Source: Antrihabitans stalagmiti (GTDB lineage Bacteria > Actinomycetota > Actinomycetes > Mycobacteriales > Mycobacteriaceae). From it: a stretch of 64,000 bases of DNA. The DNA lies in assembly GCF_016482825.1 (NCBI RefSeq), contig NZ_JAEMNV010000004.1, positions 461,655 through 525,654 on the forward strand. Reading direction: 5' to 3'. Positions 53,833 to 63,070 of this stretch are shown piece by piece. The notes beneath the pieces were generated by a model that did not search any database, was not told the origin of the DNA, and saw nothing but the letters and a program-made list of their open reading frames with translations. Position 1 is the first letter of the stretch. Every line of letters starts with the position of its first letter. A program made the position numbers and the translations under genes.

Positions 53833-56388
53833 TCAGTTCGCGGAAAGCAATTGAGCACAGCGCAGCAGGCCGAGGTGGCTGTAGGCCTGCGGATGGTTGC
53901 CGAGCGAGCGTTCGGCGACGGGGTCGTATTCCTCGCTGAGCAGTCCGGTCGGTCCGGCAACGCTGACGAGCTGCGCAAACAAGGCCTCGGCATCCGAGCG
54001 TTTGCCGGTGAGGAGATAGGCCTCGACGAGCCAGGCCGCGCAGAGGTGGAAGCCGCCTTCGCCGCCGGGCAGACCGTCGTCGTGGTGGTAGCGGTAAACC
54101 GTTGACCCGCTGCGTAGTTCGGCTTCGGTGGCGACCACGGTCGCGGCGAAACGCGGATCGGCAGGATCGATGAGCCCGCTGAGGCCGATGTGCAGCGTTG
54201 CGGCATCGAGGTCGGTGCCGTCGTAGGCGGCGGTGAACGACTGGACCTCGTCGTTCCACCCCTTCTGCAGGACCTCGTCGGAGATCGTCTGTCGCAGTTC
54301 GGCCCAGGCGGGATCGATGGAGCGGCCGAACTGCTCGGACAGCGTCACCGCGCGGTCGACCGTGACCCATCCCATCACCTTCGAGTACACGTGATGGCGT
54401 GGATTGCCGCGGATCTCCCAGATGCCGTGGTCGGGTTCCTGCCAGCGGCGCTGCACCGCAGAAACCATGGCGCACACCAGTTCCCAGTCGACATCGGGCA
54501 GCGCCTCGTCGGGATCGGTGATGCCCTTGGCTACCCGGGCATGGGCGAGCGTGGAGATGAGGTCGACGATCGGCCCGAACACGTCGAGTTGGACCTGCAT
54601 GTTCGCGGCGTTGCCGACGCGGACCGGTCGCGACCCGGCATAACCCGGAAGGTTGTCGATCACGGCTTCGGGCGGTAGGCCGGTGCCGTAGATCGTGTAC
54701 AGCGGGTGCAAACGCTCAGGGCCGGGGAGCTTTTCGAGCACGTCGTGCACCCAGGCGAGGTACTCCTCGGCCTCGCGTAACGAGCCGACCGATACGAGTG
54801 CCGACGCTGTGAGGGCCGCATCGCGTAGCCAGCAGTAGCGGTAATCCCAGTTGCGGACGCCGCCGATGTCCTCGGGCAGCGAGGTTGTCGCCGCGGCGAG
54901 GATCGACCCCGACGGTGCGTGCACCAGCCCTCGAAGGGTCAACGCCGAGCGACGCATGAGATCCGGCTTCAGGGGTGGCAGAACCAGCTGATCCGCCCAG
55001 GTGCTCCAGTAGGACTCCGCAAGCGCGCGCCGTTCCGGCTCTTCGAGGGTGGACGGCGCTAGATCCCAAGTACCACAGCGCAGTTCGAGGGTGATCGGGC
55101 CTTCGGAAGGGTCGACGACGGCGAACGCGCTCTGGTTGACGCCGTCGGTTGTGATGTCCCAGTGCACACCGGGGGACCGCAGCACCAATGGATCGTTCGG
55201 CCCGAAGACCCTGAGTCCGAACGTCTCTCGCTCGATCTGGATCGGCACCTGGCCGAACTCGGGACGAGGCGCGAAGCTGACGACCGCTTTGGCGTCGCCG
55301 GTGATGACCCTCGTGAGGTCGGTGCGTTCGAGGCCGACGTCGTGGGGAAGGTAGTCGGTGACCTGCAAACTCGACCACCGTGTTTCGACGGTCATCGTGC
55401 GATCGACGTAACGCTGCGACAGCGGAAGCGCGGCGCGTTGTGGGCCGACCGAGAAATGACCGGCATCCGGACCGCCGAGCAGGTGAGCGAAAACCGCGCC
55501 CGAATCTGGTTCGGGATGACACATCCAGGTGATCGTGCCGTCCGGTGTGACAAGCGCGACCGACCGCGGGCTTGCCAGCAGCGTCAACCGCTCGATCTGC
55601 GGTGCGCTCGCGCCCGACAGCCATCTGCGGCGCTCGTCGAGTAGGAATGCCAACGCTGTCGACACGTCTTCGGTGCTGTCGACTCGGTACTGGGCGAGGC
55701 TTTCGCCGTCGCCGATCTTGATGCCGATGTCCGGCCCGTGCAACCGTGCGAAGGCCTTCTCGTCGGTGACGTCGTCGCCGAAGAATACTGCTGCGGAGGC
55801 GGATTCCTGATGGCGCAGGATATCGAGAGCCTCGCCCTTGTCAGTGACGATAACGGCGAGTTCGATCACCGCCTTGCCTTCGGTGACCTGCACGCCGACC
55901 CAGTTGGCAGCGCCCTGGCGCACCTTGTTGAGGGCCTGGCGGGCAATCACGGGTTCTGCATTGCGGACGTGCAGCGCGACACTCGCCGGTTTGTGTTCCA
56001 CGGTGACGCCCGCGTTCGCAGCGGCGATCTGCTCCAACTCGACGACCAACTCGTCGAGCAGTTGCTTTGCGTCGTTGTCGATCGCGTGCACGAAGCCGAC
56101 GTCGAACTCGGACCCGTGGCTACCGACGAGCTGCACCTCGACGGGCAGTCGCGACAGCGCAGCAAGGTCGCGTAGTGCGCGACCGGAGATGACAGCCGCC
56201 GTCGTGCCCGAAAGCCCTGCGAGCGCGCGGAGAGCGCGCACGGATTCGGGATGCGGAAACGCCTTGGTCGGATCCGAGACGATCGGCGCGATCGTGCCGT
56301 CGTAGTCGGATGTGACGAGCAATCGCGGGGTACGGGCAATAGTTGCCAGTGCACGCCGCAGCTCGAGGGGTAGATCCAAAGCACTCAC
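53833..56388 (-). CDS. Fusion of trehalose-6-phosphate phosphatase (OtsB) and GH15 glucoamylase/trehalase
   Basis: 851 residues. N-terminal HAD phosphatase of OtsB type (about 1-250): nucleophile motif SDYDGTIAPI (D28, D30), SHGSEFD and FFGDDVTDEKAF. C-terminal (about 265-851) GH15 (alpha/alpha)6 domain: WDYRYCWLRDAAL with catalytic acid region, DLDAATLHIGLSGLID and GLLSEEYDP with the likely second Glu. OtsB removes phosphate from trehalose-6-phosphate; actinobacterial GH15 enzymes of this kind can split trehalose to glucose, so one polypeptide could make and then break trehalose. Mycobacterial OtsB1 carries a GH65 domain instead. Start GTG/ATG 56388. Cytoplasmic. Confidence 0.85.
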   Translation of the reverse strand: MSALDLPLELRRALATIARTPRLLVTSDYDGTIAPIVSDPTKAFPHPESVRALRALAGLSGTTAAVISGRALRDLAALSRLPVEVQLVGSHGSEFDVGFVHAIDNDAKQLLDELVVELEQIAAANAGVTVEHKPASVALHVRNAEPVIARQALNKVRQGAANWVGVQVTEGKAVIELAVIVTDKGEALDILRHQESASAAVFFGDDVTDEKAFARLHGPDIGIKIGDGESLAQYRVDSTEDVSTALAFLLDERRRWLSGASAPQIERLTLLASPRSVALVTPDGTITWMCHPEPDSGAVFAHLLGGPDAGHFSVGPQRAALPLSQRYVDRTMTVETRWSSLQVTDYLPHDVGLERTDLTRVITGDAKAVVSFAPRPEFGQVPIQIERETFGLRVFGPNDPLVLRSPGVHWDITTDGVNQSAFAVVDPSEGPITLELRCGTWDLAPSTLEEPERRALAESYWSTWADQLVLPPLKPDLMRRSALTLRGLVHAPSGSILAAATTSLPEDIGGVRNWDYRYCWLRDAALTASALVSVGSLREAEEYLAWVHDVLEKLPGPERLHPLYTIYGTGLPPEAVIDNLPGYAGSRPVRVGNAANMQVQLDVFGPIVDLISTLAHARVAKGITDPDEALPDVDWELVCAMVSAVQRRWQEPDHGIWEIRGNPRHHVYSKVMGWVTVDRAVTLSEQFGRSIDPAWAELRQTISDEVLQKGWNDEVQSFTAAYDGTDLDAATLHIGLSGLIDPADPRFAATVVATEAELRSGSTVYRYHHDDGLPGGEGGFHLCAAWLVEAYLLTGKRSDAEALFAQLVSVAGPTGLLSEEYDPVAERSLGNHPQAYSHLGLLRCAQLLSAN

Positions 56389-56462
56389 GCTGCAAACCTA
56401 TGCGATCGACCGCGCCTGGTACTGCATTGCCGTCGGGAATCTGTCTCAGATCACAGTCGCTG

Positions 56463-57122
56463 CTACAAACCCTGTTGAATCTCGTCGTCGGCACTACCCA
56501 GCAGCAGGCTGACGGTCAGCTCGAGTCGAGCCGTCACGTCCGTCGCAGACGATCGCCTCGTCAGCCACGCAACCAAGTTGGACAGCCACACGTCGCTGAT
56601 CACACGTGCGATCGCGAGTTGCCTTTCGGAGGGTTCGCCGTCGCTCATCGCCCGGGCAAACAGGCGGTCCATGGCTTTGCCGACCCGGTCGACCTCTGCG
56701 GCGGCCGAAGCGTCGGCGAACATAAACGCGCGGGTCATGGCCTCGGTGAGCAGCGGATCACGCTGCATCGCCTTGGTGATTTGCACGAGCATCAGGTGCA
56801 TACGCTCTTGCGGCGAGTCGCCGGGTGGGATGCGACGACGGTTGTCGATGCGCTCGAACTCGCGCGCGAGGGCGGAGACGAGCAGGTGCACCTTCGATGG
56901 GAAATAGCGATACAGCGTGCCGACCGCGACATCGGCCCGCTCGGCGACGGCACGCATCTGGACGGCGTCGTAGCCGCCTTTCGATGCCAGTGCCAGGGTC
57001 GCGTCGAGGATCCGCTTACGACGTTCACGCTGTGCGTTCGAGCTCAGGTCTTCGTCGCTGAGTGTCGGCACAGCGCCGTTGCTCGCGGTCCGTGACGTAG
57101 AAGGCATTGAGGACGATGCCAT
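56463..57122 (-). CDS. kstR: KstR, TetR-type repressor of sterol catabolism
   Basis: 219 residues from ATG 57122. A longer open frame continues upstream but is not protein-like. The HTH (MRAVAERADVAVGTLYRYFPSKVHLLVSAL) and AQRERRKRILDAT region closely match mycobacterial KstR, as does RDPLLTEAMTRAFMFADASAAAEVD and VISDVWLSNLVAWLTRRSSATDV. KstR represses the upper cholesterol and side-chain genes and is released by 3-keto-4-cholestenoyl-CoA-type ligands. Divergent from fadE34, with a perfect KstR box between them, as in M. tuberculosis. Confidence 0.95.
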   Translation of the reverse strand: MASSSMPSTSRTASNGAVPTLSDEDLSSNAQRERRKRILDATLALASKGGYDAVQMRAVAERADVAVGTLYRYFPSKVHLLVSALAREFERIDNRRRIPPGDSPQERMHLMLVQITKAMQRDPLLTEAMTRAFMFADASAAAEVDRVGKAMDRLFARAMSDGEPSERQLAIARVISDVWLSNLVAWLTRRSSATDVTARLELTVSLLLGSADDEIQQGL

Positions 57123-57210
57123 CGACAAACCCCCGCTCTCGTTATAAGGCCCGGTGCAGCGAGCTGACCTGGTGCTTCGGTACCCACTTGACACTTGACT
57201 GGAGTACACA

Positions 57211-57226
57211 TTAGAACACGTTCTAC
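57211..57226. promoter_or_regulatory. KstR operator between kstR and fadE34
   Basis: TTAGAACACGTTCTAC contains the perfect inverted repeat TAGAAC-AC-GTTCTA, fitting the KstR consensus TnnAACnnGTTnnA. It would control both kstR and fadE34. Confidence 0.85.
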
Positions 57227-57260
57227 GAGCCGATGTCATTTGTGAGAGGCGGCAAAAACT

Positions 57261-59423
57261 GTGAGTATCGCCACGACCGACGAGCAGAACGCTGTGCAGG
57301 AGTCCATTCGGGCATGGGCGCGGGGTGCTGCGCCGATTGCAGCGCTGCGCTCGGTCGAAGCGGATCCGGCGCGCGCGGACTACTGGCGTGGGCTGTGGCC
57401 CGGGGTGGCGGAGGTCGGCCTGCTGTCCGTGGCGATGCGCGAAGAACTCGGCGGCGCAGGTGGAACCGTCGTCGACCTGGCGGCAATGCTGGAGGCCGCG
57501 GCCACGGCGTTGGTCGGTGGTCCGGTGCTCTCGACCGCACTTGTCGGGCTGATCCTCGACCGGTCGGGGGAACCGGTCGCCAAACGTAGGGGTCCTGAGA
57601 TCGCCGATGGGACGAGGCCCTGCGCGGTTGTCGTCGACGGCACACCCGCATCGGCGACGTCGGCACCCGACGGCGGTCTCGTCCTGAACGGTCCGGTGGG
57701 CCTGGCGATCGGAGCTGTCGGTGGTGCCGATGTGCTGCTGTCCTACGTGCTCGACGGCGAGGTCGCCTGGTGCCTGGTCGACGGTTCCGCGAGTGGCTTG
57801 CACTGCGAGCCAGTCGATTCACTCGATCGCACGGTCGGGGTCGCGCGCGTCGAATGCGCCGATGTGCACGTTGCACCCGATCGAGTGCTCACCGGCATCG
57901 GGCCAGGCCTCGTTCTCGACCTTGCGGTCACGCTCGCAGCGGCAGAGGCGGCAGGAGTCGCGGGTTGGTGTCTGGACACCGCTGTCGACTACGCCAAGAT
58001 CCGGGAGCAGTTCGGCGCCAAGATCGGGTCCTTCCAGGCGGTGAAGCATCTGTGCGCCGAGATGCTGTGCAACGCCGAACGTGCACGTGCTGTCGCGTGG
58101 GATGCAGCCAACGCTGCCCAGGACGAGAAAGATGTGCCGCTCGCCGCCGCCGTTGCAGGAGCGGTTGCCCTCGACGCGGCGGTCGCGGCCGCGAAAGACT
58201 GCATTCAGGTGCTCGGCGGCATCGGCTTCACCTGGGAACACGACGCTCATCTCTACCTGCGTCGAGCTACTGCCTTGCGGCAACTGCTCGGTGGGTCCTC
58301 GCGCTGGCGGGCACGGGTTACCGACCTCAGCAGGGCAGGTGCCCGGCGCGGATCGACGATCGACCTCAGCGGTCTCGTCGACGCTCGGGCAGCGATCCGG
58401 GCCGACGTCGCCGCAGTCGCGGCGCTGCCTGTCGAGTATCGTCGAGTTGCGTTGGCGGAGAACGGACTTCTCGCTCCACACTGGCCGTCGCCGTTCGGGC
58501 GCGACGCCGATCCCGCAACTCAGTTGCTCATTGCCGAAGAATTGGAGGCCGCCGGAGTCGAATCGCCCGACCTGGTAATCGGTTGGTGGGCAATACCGAC
58601 AGTTCTCGGCTACGGATCCACAGAGCAGATCGAGCGTCACGTGCTGCCGACGCTGCGCGGTGAGGTGGTGTGGTGCCAGCTGTTCAGCGAGCCGGGTGCT
58701 GGATCGGATCTGGCTGCATTACGTACAGCCGCAACCAAAGTCGACGGTGGCTGGACGCTGGCTGGGCAGAAGGTGTGGACGTCGCAGGCGCAGATTGCCG
58801 ATTGGGGTATCTGTCTCGCGCGTACCGACCGCGATGCGCCGAAACATCGTGGGATCACCTATTTTCTGGTCGACATGCGGTCGGCGGGCATTCGCATTTC
58901 GCCGTTGCGCGAGATCACCGGCGAGGAACGTTTCAACGAGGTGTTCTTCGACGACGTCTTCGTCCCGGACGATTGTGTCGTCGGCGCTGTCGACGGTGGG
59001 TGGCGTCTTGCCAACGCGACGTTGGCGAACGAGCGCGTTGCGATCGGCAAGGGGTCCGCACTCGACGAGTCGCTGACCTCGCTGCTCGACAAGACTCCGG
59101 CATCGGACGCCGTGCTGTCCGACCGACTCGGCGCCTTGATCGGCGACGCCATGGTCGGGAATCAACTCGAAGCGCGGATGACGCTGCGTCAGCTGGAAGG
59201 CCAGGATCCCGGGCCGCTGTCGAGTGTCAGAAAGCTGCTCGGAGTCCGGTATCGGCAGGATGTCGCAGAGTTCGCGTTGGATGCGTCCGGTGTCGACGGA
59301 GCGATGGAAGGGCCTGCGTCACATGGGTTTCTGCTCACGCGCTGTCTCTCGATCGCCGGTGGGACAACGCAGATTCTGCTCACCGTCGCCGCCGAACGGA
59401 TCTTGGGGTTGCCGAGGAAGTGA
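57261..59423 (+). CDS. fadE34: Two-domain acyl-CoA dehydrogenase FadE34 (ChsE3)
   Basis: 720 residues from GTG 57261, made of two fused ACAD domains (about 1-360 and 370-720). The first ends IQVLGGIGFTWEHDAHLYLRR; the second has QLFSEPGAGSDLAALRT and LSIAGGTTQILLTVAAERILGLP. Fusing the catalytic and non-catalytic halves replaces the heterotetramer of two genes. In mycobacteria it oxidises five-carbon side-chain steroid CoA esters. Controlled by a KstR box at 57211-57226. Confidence 0.93.
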   Translation: MSIATTDEQNAVQESIRAWARGAAPIAALRSVEADPARADYWRGLWPGVAEVGLLSVAMREELGGAGGTVVDLAAMLEAAATALVGGPVLSTALVGLILDRSGEPVAKRRGPEIADGTRPCAVVVDGTPASATSAPDGGLVLNGPVGLAIGAVGGADVLLSYVLDGEVAWCLVDGSASGLHCEPVDSLDRTVGVARVECADVHVAPDRVLTGIGPGLVLDLAVTLAAAEAAGVAGWCLDTAVDYAKIREQFGAKIGSFQAVKHLCAEMLCNAERARAVAWDAANAAQDEKDVPLAAAVAGAVALDAAVAAAKDCIQVLGGIGFTWEHDAHLYLRRATALRQLLGGSSRWRARVTDLSRAGARRGSTIDLSGLVDARAAIRADVAAVAALPVEYRRVALAENGLLAPHWPSPFGRDADPATQLLIAEELEAAGVESPDLVIGWWAIPTVLGYGSTEQIERHVLPTLRGEVVWCQLFSEPGAGSDLAALRTAATKVDGGWTLAGQKVWTSQAQIADWGICLARTDRDAPKHRGITYFLVDMRSAGIRISPLREITGEERFNEVFFDDVFVPDDCVVGAVDGGWRLANATLANERVAIGKGSALDESLTSLLDKTPASDAVLSDRLGALIGDAMVGNQLEARMTLRQLEGQDPGPLSSVRKLLGVRYRQDVAEFALDASGVDGAMEGPASHGFLLTRCLSIAGGTTQILLTVAAERILGLPRK

Positions 59424-59460
59424 ACGTCGGCGACTTCCGTCGATCGCGGTTCGGTGATAC

Positions 59461-59480
59461 AACTGGAACGTGTTCTAGAA
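59461..59480. promoter_or_regulatory. KstR operator upstream of chsE1
   Basis: AACTGGAACGTGTTCTAGAA matches the long KstR consensus AACTRGAACGTGTTYTAGTT except for the last two bases. It overlaps TAGAAT (59476-59481), a likely -10, so KstR would block RNA polymerase. Confidence 0.88.
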
Positions 59481-59523
59481 TTTGACATCGAGAGCTCAGT
59501 GCAGAGGACTTCGAGGGACGAGC

Positions 59524-60570
59524 GTGGACTTCACAAGAGACGAGACTCAAGTCGCGGTGGCGCAGGCCGCGAACGAGTGGCTCGACCATGCCTCCGACCT
59601 GTCGGATCAGGAGTTGTGGCAGAGCCTCGCAGCTGCGGGACTGCTCTCGCTCGCGTTGCCCGTGCGGGTCGGCGGTGACGGACTCGGCGTAGCTGCGGTC
59701 GCGACACTGCTGACCGAACTGGGTCGCAGAGCTGTGCAGAGTCCGGCGCTCGCAACACTCGGCTACGGGGTACTGCCGCTCGTTGCACTCGGTGGCGATG
59801 AACGCCACGACGACATTCTCGCGGCCGTTGCCGACGGTGCCGTGCTGACGGCCGCTCTCGGCGAGCCGGGTTCGCCGTTCACGACGGCGCCTGTCACGAC
59901 GGCCGTGCTCGATGGTGATTCGGTGCTGGTATCCGGAACGAAGATCGCGGTTCCCTACGCGGACCGAGCGCTGCGGATGCTTACGCCGACCGACGCGGGC
60001 ATCGTTCTGATATCGCCTGATGCCGAAGGGGTTTCGCTCGTACGGACTCCGTCGTCGACGGATGCCCCCGAATTCGCCGTGCGGTTGGATCGCGTCAGGG
60101 TCGACCGGACGGCAGTTCTGACCGGCGATGTTCGAGCGCTTTCGCGGCTTGCCCTCGCGAGCATCGGCGCCTTGTCGGACGGGTTGCTCACCGGCGCAAC
60201 CGAACTAACCTCGACACACATCGGCACGCGGCATCAGTTCGGCAAGCCGCTCGCAACGTTCCAGGCGGTAGCGCAGGAGATCGCGGACATCTACGTCACC
60301 TCGCGCACGCTGCATGTCGCCGCGGTATCCGCGGTGTGGCGGCTCGAACAGGGCCTGGATGCGGACGACGATCTCGACGTGGTCGGCTACTGGCTTGCCA
60401 CGGAAGTGCCTGCGGCAATGCAGGTCGCGCACCATTTGCACGGTGGTCTCGGTGTCGATGCCAGCTATCCGATGCATCGCTACTCGGCTGCGATCAAGGA
60501 TCTCGCACGGATCATCGGCGGATCCTCCTACCGGCTCGAACTGTTGGGGGCACGGTGTACATCGATCTGA
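59524..60570 (+). CDS. chsE1: Acyl-CoA dehydrogenase ChsE1 (FadE28)
   Basis: 348 residues from GTG 59524 with GAGGGA upstream. Smaller ACAD-like subunit, rich in Ala/Val, lacking the clear catalytic Glu motif of the second subunit. HQFGKPLATFQAVAQEIADIY near 230-250 and the C-terminal YPMHRYSAAIKDLARIIGGSSYRL are family features. In M. tuberculosis FadE28 pairs with FadE29 in an alpha2beta2 dehydrogenase that oxidises the three-carbon side chain of 3-oxo-4-pregnene-20-carboxyl-CoA. Overlaps chsE2 by 16 bases. Confidence 0.9.
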   Translation: MDFTRDETQVAVAQAANEWLDHASDLSDQELWQSLAAAGLLSLALPVRVGGDGLGVAAVATLLTELGRRAVQSPALATLGYGVLPLVALGGDERHDDILAAVADGAVLTAALGEPGSPFTTAPVTTAVLDGDSVLVSGTKIAVPYADRALRMLTPTDAGIVLISPDAEGVSLVRTPSSTDAPEFAVRLDRVRVDRTAVLTGDVRALSRLALASIGALSDGLLTGATELTSTHIGTRHQFGKPLATFQAVAQEIADIYVTSRTLHVAAVSAVWRLEQGLDADDDLDVVGYWLATEVPAAMQVAHHLHGGLGVDASYPMHRYSAAIKDLARIIGGSSYRLELLGARCTSI

Positions 60571-61709
60571 CCGAGGCGCAGAAGGCGTTGCAAGACGAAC
60601 TGCGCGAATACTTTTCGACCTTGATCGGCACCGACGAGGCCGAGATCATGATGACCGAACGTCACGGACCCACCTATCGCGAAGTCATCAAGCGAATGGG
60701 GTCCGACGGCTGGCTCGGCGTCGGCTGGCCGAAAGAATTCGGTGGCCGCGGTTTCGGTGAAGTCGAGCAGCAGATCTTCGCGAACGAAGCGATACGAGCC
60801 GACGTGCCGTTGCCGGCCGTGACGCTGCAAACCGTCGGACCGACGCTGCAGACCTACGGCACCGACGAGCAGAAGCGCAGGTTTCTACCTGCGATCCTCG
60901 CGGGCGAAGTGCATTTTGCGATCGGGTACTCCGAGCCCGAAGCAGGCACGGACCTGGCCGCGTTGCGGACCACGGCTGTTCGTGACGCCAACGGTGACTG
61001 GATTGTCAACGGTCAGAAGATCTTTACGACAGGCGGTCACGACGCGGACTTCGTGTGGCTTGCGGTCAGGACCGGCGCGCCGGATTCGCGGCACCGCGGC
61101 ATCTCGATCCTGATCGTCGATACAACCGATCCCGGCTACTCGTGGACTCCGATCATCACGTGTGACGGTGCCCACCACACCAACGCCACGTATTACTCCG
61201 ATGTGCGTGTGTCTGCCGACATGCTTGTCGGAGAAGAGAATCAGGGTTGGCGGTTGATCACGACGCAGCTGAACCACGAGCGTGTGATGCTCGGGCCCGC
61301 CGGGCGGATCGGCGGTCTGTACGACAAGGTGCATGCGTGGGCGGCGCAGCGCGAACTGCTCGGGCACGGCGACGTTCGGCGTGCGCTCGGCGAAATTCAC
61401 GCCACGTACCGATTGAACGAGTTGCTCAACTGGCAGGTGGCGTCCAGTGCCGATGACGCGGTCTCCATCGCGGACGCATCGGTCACCAAAGTCTTTGCCA
61501 CCGAACGGATACAGCGCATCGGCCGCCTGGCCGAGGAGATCGTTGCCCGCTACGGTGACCCGTCGGATCCGGCGACGGCGCACTTGATGAACTGGCTCGA
61601 CAAGCAGGTCAAACGAAACTTGGTCATCACCTTCGGCGGTGGTGTCAACGAAGTGATGCGCGAACTGATTGCGACCGCAGGCCTGAAACTACCCCGCGTA
61701 CCCCGATAA
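60555..61709 (+). CDS. chsE2: Acyl-CoA dehydrogenase ChsE2 (FadE29)
   Basis: 384 residues from GTG 60555, inside the end of chsE1. It has the larger-subunit features: FAIGYSEPEAGTDLAALRTTA (FAD loop, about 120-140), WIVNGQKIFTTGGHDADFVWLAVRT, the catalytic-acid region and C-terminal FGGGVNEVMRELIATAGLKLPR. It partners ChsE1. The overlap argues for stoichiometric translation of the two subunits. Confidence 0.92.
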   Translation: MYIDLTEAQKALQDELREYFSTLIGTDEAEIMMTERHGPTYREVIKRMGSDGWLGVGWPKEFGGRGFGEVEQQIFANEAIRADVPLPAVTLQTVGPTLQTYGTDEQKRRFLPAILAGEVHFAIGYSEPEAGTDLAALRTTAVRDANGDWIVNGQKIFTTGGHDADFVWLAVRTGAPDSRHRGISILIVDTTDPGYSWTPIITCDGAHHTNATYYSDVRVSADMLVGEENQGWRLITTQLNHERVMLGPAGRIGGLYDKVHAWAAQRELLGHGDVRRALGEIHATYRLNELLNWQVASSADDAVSIADASVTKVFATERIQRIGRLAEEIVARYGDPSDPATAHLMNWLDKQVKRNLVITFGGGVNEVMRELIATAGLKLPRVPR

Positions 61710-61718
61710 GGATCTTCC

Positions 61719-62660
61719 GTGACGGAGACAATAGAAGCTGGCGCGGAACGTATTTCGGCTGCCGGTGCAAGCAAGCCACGTCCTGGGCGCGATCCGGTGA
61801 ACCAGCCGATGATCAACAACTGGGTCGAAGCGCTCGGTGACACAAACCCGATCTACGTCGACGACGCCGCGGCTCGTGCGGCGGGCCACGACGGCGTGGT
61901 AGCTCCGCCTGCCATGGCCCAGGTGTGGACGATGGGCGGACTGCATTACACCCGAGCCGACGACGACCCGCTCGGCGCGATCATGGAGCTTCTCGACGAG
62001 GCCGGCTTCACCTCGATCGTCGCCACCAATTGCGAGCAGACCTACCACCGCTACCTTCGCCTCGGCGAAGAAGTGACGATCTCGACGGTGCTGGAAGGTG
62101 TTGTCGGACCGAAGAAGACAGGCCTCGGCGAGGGTTGGTTCGTCACCACCCGCAACGTGTGGGCGGTCGGCGACGAGGTCGTAGCGGAGATGCTGTTCAG
62201 AGTTCTGAAGTTCGCGCCGAGGCAGGCTGCGTCGGCGCCAGAGGGCATCGATCCGGCGGAAGCGATCCGGCCGATGGTTTCCAAGGACACCGAGTTCTTC
62301 TGGGCAGGCGCTGCGCTCGGTGAGCTGAGAATTCAGAAGCTGCCCGATGGTTCGCTGCGCCATCCACCGATACCCGCTGTGTGGCTGGACAAGTCGGAGC
62401 AGTCCGACTACGTCGTCGCGTCGGGTCGCGGCGAAGTATTCAGCTTCGTAGTCCACCACGCACCGAAAGTGCCCGGTAGAACCCTGCCGTTCGTGGTTGC
62501 GCTGATCGAGTTGGAGGAAGGTGTGCGGATGCTGGGTGAACTGCGTGGTGTCGACCCTTCGTCCGTCGAAATAGGGATGGGTGTCGACGTGGAGTTCGTG
62601 AAGATCGACGACGACCTGACGCTGCCCGCATGGCGTCCGCGGTCGGGAGCGACGGCATGA
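61719..62660 (+). CDS. chsH2: ChsH2, MaoC-like hydratase subunit with DUF35 domain
   Basis: 313 residues from GTG 61719 with AAGGAT upstream. N-terminal MaoC-like hot-dog domain (about 20-180; PMINNWVEALGDTNPIYVDDAAARAAGHDGVVAPPAM). C-terminal DUF35 OB-fold (about 200-313; EVFSFVVHHAPKVPGRTLPF, MLGELRGVDPSSVEIGM). In mycobacteria ChsH1-ChsH2 hydrates the unsaturated three-carbon side chain, and the DUF35 domain binds the aldolase Ltp2. Stop overlaps chsH1 (ATGA). Confidence 0.93.
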   Translation: MTETIEAGAERISAAGASKPRPGRDPVNQPMINNWVEALGDTNPIYVDDAAARAAGHDGVVAPPAMAQVWTMGGLHYTRADDDPLGAIMELLDEAGFTSIVATNCEQTYHRYLRLGEEVTISTVLEGVVGPKKTGLGEGWFVTTRNVWAVGDEVVAEMLFRVLKFAPRQAASAPEGIDPAEAIRPMVSKDTEFFWAGAALGELRIQKLPDGSLRHPPIPAVWLDKSEQSDYVVASGRGEVFSFVVHHAPKVPGRTLPFVVALIELEEGVRMLGELRGVDPSSVEIGMGVDVEFVKIDDDLTLPAWRPRSGATA

Positions 62661-63070
62661 TCGCGCCGGTGGCAGGGGACAGGCTCCCGGAGTTCACGGT
62701 CACGGCCGACCCGACGTTCGTCGTCAGTACGGCATTGGCTACCAGGGACTTTCAGGATGTCCACCACGATCGTGACAAGGCGATCGCACGGGGTTCCAAG
62801 GATATCTTCGTCAATATCCTTACTGACACCGGTCTAGTGCAGCGGTTCGTCACGGACTGGGCAGGCCCGACAGCGGTTGTCCGATCGATCGCATTGCGCC
62901 TCGGTGTGCCGTGGTACGCCTACGACACCCTTGTTCTGACGGGTGAGGTCACGGAAGTGGTCGGCAACGACATCGGTATCGACGTCGTCGGCAAAGATGC
63001 GTTGGGAGACCACATCACGGCAAAAGTGACGATTACCCTTCCGTCACAGGCAGCAGGGTCTCAGCTATGA
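62657..63070 (+). CDS. chsH1: ChsH1, MaoC-like hydratase subunit
   Basis: 137 residues from ATG 62657, overlapping chsH2 by four bases. A single hot-dog fold with the hydratase-2 catalytic pair in ATRDFQDVHHDRDKA (Asp and His near 37-42), plus GSKDIFVNILTDTGLV. It is the catalytic partner of ChsH2. ATGA overlap with ltp2 follows. Confidence 0.92.
   Translation: MIAPVAGDRLPEFTVTADPTFVVSTALATRDFQDVHHDRDKAIARGSKDIFVNILTDTGLVQRFVTDWAGPTAVVRSIALRLGVPWYAYDTLVLTGEVTEVVGNDIGIDVVGKDALGDHITAKVTITLPSQAAGSQL

Noticed and set aside
57123-57803. Upstream extension of kstR to 446 codons
   Set aside because: The extension covers the start of fadE34 on the other strand and the KstR operator, and lacks protein-like sequence. 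KstR orthologues start near 57122.
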